A stretch of DNA of 64,000 nt from Gammaproteobacteria bacterium. GTDB taxonomy: Bacteria > Pseudomonadota > Gammaproteobacteria > Enterobacterales > Alteromonadaceae. The notes below the pieces were generated by a model. That model was not told where the DNA came from. It saw only the letters and a program-made list of their open reading frames with translations, and made no database searches. Where the stretch lies: contig JAFLDV010000020.1 in the NCBI GenBank assembly GCA_017302255.1, positions 1 through 64,000 of the forward strand, given 5' to 3'. The position numbers and the translations under genes are program-made. Positions 57,482-64,000 of the stretch are shown here, piece after piece; position 1 is the stretch's first letter, and every line of letters begins with the position of its first letter.

Positions 57482-57966
57482 TTTTTCTTCCTTACTGCAT
57501 CAATCATTGCTTGCAAATCAGCATCATCAGTATTTTCAACAGTCGGTTGTTGCCGCTGCTTTTTCAACATCAGCAAAGCCAACATCAGGATCAGCATCAT
57601 TGGCAATAACCATAACCACATAGTGCTAAAACGAAATGGCGGCTGATAATGTACAAAATCACCGTAACGAGTTTTCATGTAATCAATGACTTGGCTCTTA
57701 TCCATTCCCTGCTCAACCAACTGCAATGTCTTATGCCGCATGTCTACCGCAACAACGGCATTGGAATCAGCGATATTTTGATTTTGACATTTAGGGCAGC
57801 GCAATTCAGCAGTCAACTCACGATATAGCTGCTCCTGTTCTGGACTTTTAAAGCTAATGATGTCAGTCAGTGCATGGCTTGGCATAGCAATGAGCATCAT
57901 TGCCACGAAAAAACCGGCGATTAAAGACTTGAAGAACCGGCTCACTGTGATTGTTTGACTACTCAT
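57478..57966 (-). CDS. ccmH: cytochrome c maturation protein CcmH
   Basis: Thiol-reducing component that handles the apocytochrome CxxCH motif. The 162 residues have a signal-anchor, the active site LRCPKCQNQNIADSNAVVA, DMRHKT and YMKTRYGDFVHYQPP, and a C-terminal membrane segment (MWLWLLPMMLILMLALLML). It overlaps ccmG by eight bases. Confidence 0.96.
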   Translation of the reverse strand: MSSQTITVSRFFKSLIAGFFVAMMLIAMPSHALTDIISFKSPEQEQLYRELTAELRCPKCQNQNIADSNAVVAVDMRHKTLQLVEQGMDKSQVIDYMKTRYGDFVHYQPPFRFSTMWLWLLPMMLILMLALLMLKKQRQQPTVENTDDADLQAMIDAVRKKK

Positions 57967-58552
57967 GCGGTCCTCCGCTAGTCACTGGTGCAGCTAGCGC
58001 TGCATATTTGGCACTTAACTCTGGCCAGTTTTGTTCGTTGATGTCGCCGACTAAGTGATGACGGATCACGCCTTGGGCATCGACCAAAAAGGTTTCAGGG
58101 GCGCCGGTAACGCCTAAATCAAAAATCAAACTGCGATGTTCATCAACGATATTAAATTGATAAGGATCACCCTGCTCCGCTAGCTTGCGCGCAACTTCTT
58201 GTTGTAATGCTGCCATCTCGAATTTTTCACCAAAGGCCGCATCTGCAGGTTGCACATAATACAAACCAATAATATTGATGCCTTGTTGACGTAATTTGGT
58301 TAAAAAACCAAGCTCAGCATTACAAGTGGCACACCAAGTGCCCCAAACATTCAGTAAATAAACTTTGCCTTTTAAGTCTTGGTGGGTCACCAATCGGGTC
58401 GGCTCGTTCAGCTCAGGCAGCGAGAACATTGGAATTGGCTGGGTCACTAACGCAGAACCATGGTCGCGTGGGTTAGAAAATAGGCCGCTAAATAGAAAAA
58501 CGGCCAATCCCAAAAACAATGCCAAAGGAATGAAAAATTGTAATTTACGCAT
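57959..58552 (-). CDS. ccmG: thiol:disulfide interchange protein CcmG/DsbE
   Basis: Membrane-tethered thioredoxin-like reductant of the Ccm pathway. The 197 residues have an N-terminal anchor (FFIPLALFLGLAVFLFSGLF), the active site NVWGTWCATCNAELGFL, and the CcmG-specific GVTGAPETFLVDAQGVIRHHLVG with a cis-Pro. It overlaps ccmF and ccmH by eight bases each. Confidence 0.96.
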   Translation of the reverse strand: MRKLQFFIPLALFLGLAVFLFSGLFSNPRDHGSALVTQPIPMFSLPELNEPTRLVTHQDLKGKVYLLNVWGTWCATCNAELGFLTKLRQQGINIIGLYYVQPADAAFGEKFEMAALQQEVARKLAEQGDPYQFNIVDEHRSLIFDLGVTGAPETFLVDAQGVIRHHLVGDINEQNWPELSAKYAALAAPVTSGGPHE

Positions 58553-60503
58553 GTGCGGGATCCTCGCTCACTGATTTGCGGCGATAACGCTTATCAAGCA
58601 GAGCCATCAGAGCTCCGAGCGCCATCAAAATACCACCCAGCCAGACCCACCGAACGAAAGGTTTCACGTAAATCCGCAGAGCCCATGACGGCCCATCCAA
58701 TTCTTCCCCTAACGCAACATATAAATCTCGGCTTAGCTTGGCATCAACAGCCGCCTCAGTCATTACAGTCTGTTGTACTGGATAAAAACGTTTTTCCGCA
58801 TGTAAATGGGTAACTTTCTCGCCATTTTCATAGACTTCAAGTTCAGCGGCTTGGCCGCCGTAGTTTGGTCCTTTTAACGGATAAACTTCCGACAAGGTAA
58901 AGCTATATTGATTAAATTGAACGGTTTCGCCAATTTTCATCCGGACATCTTTTTCCACGCTGTAGGTCTTGGTCATCGCAACGCCAATCACTAACACGGC
59001 AAAACCAAGATGGCCGAGAGTCATGCCCCAATGGCTGGCTGGCAGTTTCCATAACCCAGCAGCACCACCGCCCAGTTGGCGGATGCGCAGTAAAGTTTCA
59101 GCAACAGCAGAAACAGCAACCCATGCACCGAGTAGCAAACCTAACAAACCTAAGTTTGCCGCAAAATCATGAGCCAGAGCCTGATAACCAAGTGCTATCA
59201 CCACCGCAATCATCGCAATATAACTTAATGGTGCGAGCAGTGGATGTAACTGCTGTTGCTTCCAACGGACCCAAGGGCCGACACCCAATAACAAGGCAAA
59301 CGGGATGGTTAAATAATAAAAGAACTGATTGAAAAACGGTTCACCAATTGAAATAGAGCCTAAACCCAGTTCTTTATGCACTAGCGGATATAAAGTGCCT
59401 AAAAACACCACTAAGGTTGCGGTTAATAAAAAGATGTTATTGGACCAAAGCAGTACTTCGCGCGAGAACAGTTGATACCGCGCTTGAGAGCGCACGGCAT
59501 TCATGCGAAGCGCGTACAGCAATAAACTGCCGCCTACCACAACTAGCAAAAATGCTAATAAATACAGGCCACGGTCTGGATCCGCCGCAAACGAGTGCAC
59601 AGAAACCAAGACGCCAGAACGCACTAAAAACGCGCCAAGCAAGCTTAGTGAAAAAGCAGCAATCGCCAGCAAAACAGTCCAAGATTTAAAAGTGCCACGT
59701 TTTTCAGTCACCGCCAGCGAGTGCAATAACGCAGTGCCCACTAACCAAGGCATAAATGAAGCGTTTTCAACAGGATCCCAGAACCACCAGCCGCCCCAAC
59801 CCAATTCGTTGTATGCCCACCAACTGCCTAACATAATGCCCAAGGTCAAAAATAACCATGCAGCTAATGTCCAAGGCCGAGCCCATCGCGCCCAGTTGCT
59901 GTCAAACCGTCCACCCAATAAAGCGGCAATAGCGAAAGCAAAACAAATTGAAAAACCGACATAACCCATATACAGCATCGGCGGATGAATAATCATGCCA
60001 AAATCTTGCAGTAACGGATTTAAATCCCGGCCATCCACTGGATAAAACGGCAAAGTCCGTTCAAACGGATTCGACATAAACAACACAAACGCATTAAAGC
60101 CAACCGCGACCAAACCAAGCACGCCCAAAATTCTGCCGTGCAACAATAAAGGCAACTGTCGCGCGCCGACGGCAACTGCAGCAATCCAACCGGCAAGAAT
60201 TAACACCCAAAACAACATCGAACCTTCGTGTGAGCCCCAGACTGCGGTGAGTCGATAGTACCAAGGCAACATAGAGTTCGAGTTATTCGCAACGTAATAG
60301 ACTGAAAAGTCGTTAACCCAAAACGCATAACTAAGCGCATAAAAAGAAAATGCTGTGGCAATAAACATCAGTAATGCTATTGGCCGGGCGAGCAAAATAG
60401 GCTGTTGTTGCGCACGAACGGCGCCAACAAATGGGAATACCGTCAATAACACTGAAAGTGCTAATGCCAAACATAACGCGAGATGCCCCGCTTCCACCAT
60501 CAT
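58545..60503 (-). CDS. ccmF: heme lyase subunit CcmF
   Basis: Large membrane protein that ligates heme to apocytochrome c. The 652 residues have about 15 membrane segments and the tryptophan-rich WWD domain [22 protein letters not shown]. Conserved His residues of the P-His type occur nearby ([21 protein letters not shown]). The start overlaps the ccmE stop by four bases. Confidence 0.97.
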   Translation of the reverse strand: MMVEAGHLALCLALALSVLLTVFPFVGAVRAQQQPILLARPIALLMFIATAFSFYALSYAFWVNDFSVYYVANNSNSMLPWYYRLTAVWGSHEGSMLFWVLILAGWIAAVAVGARQLPLLLHGRILGVLGLVAVGFNAFVLFMSNPFERTLPFYPVDGRDLNPLLQDFGMIIHPPMLYMGYVGFSICFAFAIAALLGGRFDSNWARWARPWTLAAWLFLTLGIMLGSWWAYNELGWGGWWFWDPVENASFMPWLVGTALLHSLAVTEKRGTFKSWTVLLAIAAFSLSLLGAFLVRSGVLVSVHSFAADPDRGLYLLAFLLVVVGGSLLLYALRMNAVRSQARYQLFSREVLLWSNNIFLLTATLVVFLGTLYPLVHKELGLGSISIGEPFFNQFFYYLTIPFALLLGVGPWVRWKQQQLHPLLAPLSYIAMIAVVIALGYQALAHDFAANLGLLGLLLGAWVAVSAVAETLLRIRQLGGGAAGLWKLPASHWGMTLGHLGFAVLVIGVAMTKTYSVEKDVRMKIGETVQFNQYSFTLSEVYPLKGPNYGGQAAELEVYENGEKVTHLHAEKRFYPVQQTVMTEAAVDAKLSRDLYVALGEELDGPSWALRIYVKPFVRWVWLGGILMALGALMALLDKRYRRKSVSEDPAHA

Positions 60504-60985
60504 CGGTAAGTCCCCGCAGGTTTTGCAGCATTCGGGTCGACATGCTTAATGCCTTTTACCGCTTCAGCAACTTCAGGTGGCATGTAGTTTTCGTCATGCT
60601 TTGCCAGAACTTCTGTGGCATCAATGTTGGTGGCATCGCGCAGTGTGCCCTGCGCAACGATACCCTGCCCTTCACGGAATAGATCTGGCAAGATCCCTTC
60701 ATAATGCACCGTAACTATTGGCCCGGTATCCACTAAATCAAAACTAACTTTGAGACTTGTCGGATCACGGCGTACTGATCCTTTTACCACCATACCGCCA
60801 ATCCGTAACCGTTGGCCAGGCACTGGTTTCACCTTATCTTTGCCAAGGCCTTCTAATAATTGGGAAGGGGTATAGAACAAATCTACGTTTTCGTTCAGGG
60901 CGTACAACATCGAACCGACGCCACCTCCGATCAATAGTAATACCGCACTAACTGCGAGCAGACGCTGACGACGACGCGGATTCAT
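60500..60985 (-). CDS. ccmE: periplasmic heme chaperone CcmE
   Basis: Binds heme covalently and passes it to CcmF. The 161 residues have an N-terminal anchor ([23 protein letters not shown]), an OB-fold domain, and the heme-binding motif [15 protein letters not shown] with His130 at the same number as in E. coli. Confidence 0.97.
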   Translation of the reverse strand: MNPRRRQRLLAVSAVLLLIGGGVGSMLYALNENVDLFYTPSQLLEGLGKDKVKPVPGQRLRIGGMVVKGSVRRDPTSLKVSFDLVDTGPIVTVHYEGILPDLFREGQGIVAQGTLRDATNIDATEVLAKHDENYMPPEVAEAVKGIKHVDPNAAKPAGTYR

Positions 60986-60988
60986 TGG

Positions 60989-61216
60989 TTAAGGCTCCTG
61001 ATCTTGAAAAGGTTGCTGAGATTGATGCTGACGAACCCGCTCTTCACGTGCAAGGCGAACTCGTAATTGCTGATGAAATTGTCGCTGTTGCCGGCTGCTA
61101 ATAAACCAAAGACCTAACAAAACGACGAAAGTAAGGCCAAACGACAACCAGACATAGAGTCCATAAACACCCATCGCCAAGAAATCAGCGAAGCTATTAA
61201 AGTTAAAGCTAGGCAT
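60989..61216 (-). CDS. ccmD: heme exporter subunit CcmD
   Basis: Small membrane protein linking CcmC and CcmE for heme-CcmE release. The 75 residues hold one membrane segment (YVWLSFGLTFVVLLGLWFI) preceded by FADFLAMGVYGLYVWLS, the family pattern, and a charged Q/R-rich tail. It overlaps ccmC by eight bases. Confidence 0.92.
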   Translation of the reverse strand: MPSFNFNSFADFLAMGVYGLYVWLSFGLTFVVLLGLWFISSRQQRQFHQQLRVRLAREERVRQHQSQQPFQDQEP

Positions 61217-61955
61217 CTGACGACTCCTTGACTAAATCCCGCACCCAAGGGCGATGTTGTTCATGCAGCAAAATGGCGGTGCGCAAACGAAGACAAGTCA
61301 GCGCGGCTAACAATAGAGCGAACCCAGTAATACAGATTAACAATGGCCATAACATGCTGGGGTCAATCGACGGCTTAGCAAACTTGGTGATGCTGGCGCC
61401 TTGATGCAGTGTATTCCACCATTCCACCGAGAAATGAATGATTGGTAAATTAACCACGCCAACAATAGCCAATAACGAAGCCGCTTTATCGCCGGTTTCG
61501 CGGTCAGCAAAGGCATTTTGCAAAGCTATCACGCCAACATATAAAAACAGCAGGATAAGCTCAGAAGTTAACCTAGCATCCCACTCCCACCAGGTTCCCC
61601 ACATCGGTTTACCCCAAAATGAGCCAGTAAAAAGCGCAATTAAGGTAAAACAGGCACCAATAGGCGCAATAGCGCCAATTGCCCATTGCGCCACTTTAAT
61701 TTGCCAAACCAAAGCAATAAAAGCGGCAATTGCCATGCTACTGTAGGCGCCCATTGACCAAATAGCCGCAGGAACATGAATGTGAATAATCCGATAGGAG
61801 TCGCCTTGCTGATAATCAGCGGGAGTAAAACCGAGTCCCCAAACTACACCAATCAATAAAGTGAACCATGCCAATGGCATCAGTACTTGCTGCCAAGTCC
61901 CACAAAGTGCATAAAGTCGTTGTGGTTTTGCATAGGGATCAAGCCACTTAAACAT
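61209..61955 (-). CDS. ccmC: heme-handling protein CcmC
   Basis: Membrane protein that attaches heme to CcmE. The 248 residues have six membrane segments with a WWD domain GKPMWGTWWEWDARLTSELILLFLYVG and flanking His residues (IIHIHVPAAIWSMGAY; NLPIIHFSVEWWNTLHQ). Confidence 0.97.
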   Translation of the reverse strand: MFKWLDPYAKPQRLYALCGTWQQVLMPLAWFTLLIGVVWGLGFTPADYQQGDSYRIIHIHVPAAIWSMGAYSSMAIAAFIALVWQIKVAQWAIGAIAPIGACFTLIALFTGSFWGKPMWGTWWEWDARLTSELILLFLYVGVIALQNAFADRETGDKAASLLAIVGVVNLPIIHFSVEWWNTLHQGASITKFAKPSIDPSMLWPLLICITGFALLLAALTCLRLRTAILLHEQHRPWVRDLVKESSDA

Positions 61956-61956
61956 A

Positions 61957-62610
61957 TTACCCCACGTTAAGTTTCAGAGCTTTAAACACGGCAAACGGCA
62001 CTAATGCCAACGCCAAACATAACATTGCCGCGATGATTGCTAATTGCGCGCCATAAGGCAAGCCAAATGCGGCTTGTTCCACCGCTGCGCTGGCAAAAAT
62101 TAATAACGGAATATAAAAAGGTAGGATCACTAAAGCCAGTAAAATTCCGCCTTTATCGGCAGAAAGGGTCAAGGCAGCGCCGAGTGCCGATAACAAAGTT
62201 AAAAGAGGCGTTCCTAGTAATAAGGTTGCCACCACCGCAAAAAACGCCGGCTGACTTAACCCAAGTAACAACGCTAACAATGGCGACACAATAATGAGTG
62301 GTAAACCACTGGCACACCAACTAGCCGCCATTTTCGCCAGCACATAGGCCGGTAGCGGCAAGCGAGCACTGACTAATTGCTCTAGCACGCCATCTCGATA
62401 ATCTTGTTTAAATAAACGCTCAGCACCAAGCAGCACACTTAACAAAGCGGCAATCCAAATGATGCCAGGCGCAATTTCACGCAATAAATTGGGTTTAGCA
62501 CCAATGCCTAATGGAAATAAACTCAGCACTACGAGAAAGAACAACAGAGGGTTTAGCCAATCTGACTTTTGCCGGGCTAATAAGCGCAGATCGCGACGAA
62601 AAGTCGCCAT
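61957..62610 (-). CDS. ccmB: heme ABC exporter permease CcmB
   Basis: Permease of the CcmAB ABC module that drives release of holo-CcmE. From ATG 62610 it has 217 residues (E. coli 220), about six membrane segments, starting MATFRRDLRLLARQKSDWLNPLLFF, with RLPLPAYVLAKMAASW typical. Upstream in-frame codons overlap ccmA and lack similarity. Confidence 0.95.
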   Translation of the reverse strand: MATFRRDLRLLARQKSDWLNPLLFFLVVLSLFPLGIGAKPNLLREIAPGIIWIAALLSVLLGAERLFKQDYRDGVLEQLVSARLPLPAYVLAKMAASWCASGLPLIIVSPLLALLLGLSQPAFFAVVATLLLGTPLLTLLSALGAALTLSADKGGILLALVILPFYIPLLIFASAAVEQAAFGLPYGAQLAIIAAMLCLALALVPFAVFKALKLNVG

Positions 62611-62627
62611 AAAAACAGCGGCTATGC

Positions 62628-63248
62628 TCACCAACGATACTCCAATTCCAGTTGCCGAAGCTGCGACGCTAGCATCGGCAAAGGTTGATGTGTGGTCAAA
62701 ATAATCGCGCCGCCGTTGGCACAATGCTGCTGAAAATGGGCTTGCAATAGGCCAATCGCACTTTGATCCAGTGCAGTAAATGGCTCATCCAAAATCCAGA
62801 TCCGCGCTGGAGTTAACCACAGTCTCGCTAATGAAACCCGGCGCTGCTGACCTGCAGATAAATGCTGGCAAGGAATATCTTCCAAACCAGCAAGCCCCAA
62901 AGTCGCTAACAACTGCCAATCATCGGCGGCCTTTAATTGCCAGCAAGCACGCCAAAATTGCAGATTCTCCAGAGCCGTCAGTTGGCCTTGCACACCACTT
63001 AAATGGCCAATAAAACACAGATCAGCCGCATAATCATCGTGACACTTAGTCAATTCGACAGCTTGGTAATACAAGACCCCTTCGCTCGGCTCACTTAGCC
63101 CAGCTAAAATCCGCAATAAGCTACTTTTACCGGCACCATTGCGACCAGCGATCTGCAAAATATCGCCAGCCGACAATTGAATGTCGACATCGGTAAACAA
63201 TATTCTGTCCTGCCGGACACAACTAAGCTTTGTGGCGTTAAATAGCAT
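62628..63248 (-). CDS. ccmA: heme ABC exporter ATP-binding protein CcmA
   Basis: ATPase of the CcmAB module. From ATG 63248 it has 206 residues (E. coli 207): Walker A GRNGAGKSSLL, the signature HLSAGQQRRVSLARL, Walker B IWILDEPFTALD, and the switch His in LTTHQPLP. It is the first gene of ccmABCDEFGHI. A longer in-frame extension to 63386 overlaps the divergent gene's start and is rejected. Confidence 0.96.
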   Translation of the reverse strand: MLFNATKLSCVRQDRILFTDVDIQLSAGDILQIAGRNGAGKSSLLRILAGLSEPSEGVLYYQAVELTKCHDDYAADLCFIGHLSGVQGQLTALENLQFWRACWQLKAADDWQLLATLGLAGLEDIPCQHLSAGQQRRVSLARLWLTPARIWILDEPFTALDQSAIGLLQAHFQQHCANGGAIILTTHQPLPMLASQLRQLELEYRW

Positions 63249-63345
63249 GCGACTTCGGGTCTGAAAAAAACAGCACGCATAGTAGCATAATGGCGCTAGA
63301 ATACGAATGTGCATCCCATGCATAAAGCGACTAAGCGCCTGAAAT

Positions 63346-64000
63346 ATGAACCAGATCAATATTGATAGCTTGCTGAGCATCGGCAACAGTACAAAAATTG
63401 AGCCGCAGCTGAAGTTAGATACAACTCAGCTCTATCAAGCATTGCTGAAAATAGGGAGTGATGGTAGCGGTCAATTACAAGTAGCCGCAGGCAGCACCCC
63501 CATCAAAATTGCCCTGACCACAGCTGATTTACAACAGTTGGTTCGACCGCAGAATACCGCAAGCACTCAAGTTACTTTGTCCGGTCAAATACAAACTGCC
63601 AATGCAGAGCCAGTTACAACCAGTTTGCCGCAATCAACAGTCAATAGTTATCAGGGGCAACGGTCGGAAATCACTGCACGCTATGCACCAACTAGCGCAA
63701 CAGCCACAGCACAAACTTCAAATCTAGGCAAAGCGTTAGATGGCACGTCCTGGCAAGTGAAACTGCAGCCGGTCAGTGAAAATCAGCTCAGCATTTCCAT
63801 GATGAAACCGGCACAACAATTGCCGCTGACTGAAACTGCGGTATTTAAGCTCATCCAACAAGCCAGCCAACTACCACAGCTGCAAAACAAAACGCGTCAA
63901 CTCGACAATGGCCAACTGCAGATGCAAGTGCAAGTGGTTCGACAGCAAGAACGATTACTACTGAGTATTGACCCAGCAAGACCATTGCTGGCCTTGCCGA
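63346..64000 (+). CDS. FliK-like (hook-length control) protein, N-terminal part, truncated by window edge
   Basis: An open frame begins at ATG 63346 and continues through 64000 without a stop (218 codons seen). The sequence is rich in Gln, Thr, Ser and Ala with low complexity, as in the N-terminal and central part of FliK-type proteins (WQVKLQPVSENQLSISMMK). A FliK-like gene divergent from ccmA is a common arrangement in related gammaproteobacteria. The diagnostic Flg_hook C-terminal domain is beyond the edge, so the name rests on composition and context. Confidence 0.5.
   Translation, partial: MNQINIDSLLSIGNSTKIEPQLKLDTTQLYQALLKIGSDGSGQLQVAAGSTPIKIALTTADLQQLVRPQNTASTQVTLSGQIQTANAEPVTTSLPQSTVNSYQGQRSEITARYAPTSATATAQTSNLGKALDGTSWQVKLQPVSENQLSISMMKPAQQLPLTETAVFKLIQQASQLPQLQNKTRQLDNGQLQMQVQVVRQQERLLLSIDPARPLLALP

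Noticed and set aside
62611-62724. Upstream extension of CcmB into ccmA
   Set aside because: Overlaps conserved ccmA coding sequence in another frame and adds nothing resembling CcmB.
63249-63386. Upstream extension of CcmA
   Set aside because: CcmA length and similarity begin at ATG 63248, and the extension would overlap the divergent gene start.

Overview
The window is a chromosomal segment of a gammaproteobacterium with fairly AT-leaning coding DNA and dense, mostly co-oriented operons. Several gene orders match Enterobacteria/Alteromonadales cores: pheS-pheT-ihfA, hda, bamC-dapA facing gcvR-bcp, perM-bepA-yfgD(arsC), cysB/topA/sohB/yciK, and a complete ccmABCDEFGHI run. A Pla-1/cef family surface lipase, a DUF2066 protein, TonB-dependent uptake and orphan periplasmic solute-binding proteins point to an aquatic Alteromonadales-type bacterium (Rheinheimera or relatives would fit, but the species cannot be fixed from sequence alone). 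No rRNA, tRNA, insertion sequence, prophage or CRISPR array was seen.

Layout. 1-4.1 kb (minus): light/oxidative-damage operon with a DUF523-DUF1722 protein, DNA photolyase, NTF2-like protein, FAD amine-oxidase-like protein and the first codons of a DUF1365 protein, preceded by a TGATCC-N18-TAAACT element resembling the promoter of singlet-oxygen ECF sigma factors. 4.2-8 kb: pheST-ihfA. 8.1-10.8 kb: hda, DUF2066, MarC. 11-14.3 kb: bamC-dapA diverging from gcvR-bcp. 14.3-19 kb: accessory block with a GST, a PQQ-dependent sugar dehydrogenase, a TonB receptor closely resembling the PQQ receptor PqqU/YncD, and a solute-binding protein. 19-23.7 kb: perM, an unknown gene coupled to bepA, arsC, wrbA, DUF2069. 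23.8-26.8 kb: solute-binding protein, LON-domain protein, queE/queC. 26.9-34 kb: cysB, small histidine kinase, coiled-coil membrane protein, topA, astB. 34.3-44.2 kb: large Ig-repeat lipoprotein, dicarboxylate/amino-acid symporter, tpm, sohB, surface lipase, yciK. 44.3-55.1 kb: possible H-NS-like protein, carbonic anhydrase, thioesterase, purU, trmO overlapping a Kelch protein, proS, an alpha/beta hydrolase, and a peptide transporter with a coupled 25-residue leader ORF. 55.3-63.2 kb: mlaA and the cytochrome c maturation operon. 63.3 kb to the right edge: a truncated FliK-like gene.

The main biological themes are housekeeping (translation, replication control, outer-membrane assembly, cytochrome c maturation, queuosine synthesis) interrupted by accessory insertions at conserved junctions. 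The most notable leads are the candidate photooxidative-stress promoter and operon at the left edge, the pairing of a PQQ-using enzyme with a probable PQQ importer without PQQ synthesis genes nearby, and the ATGA-coupled leader ORF ahead of the peptide transporter.
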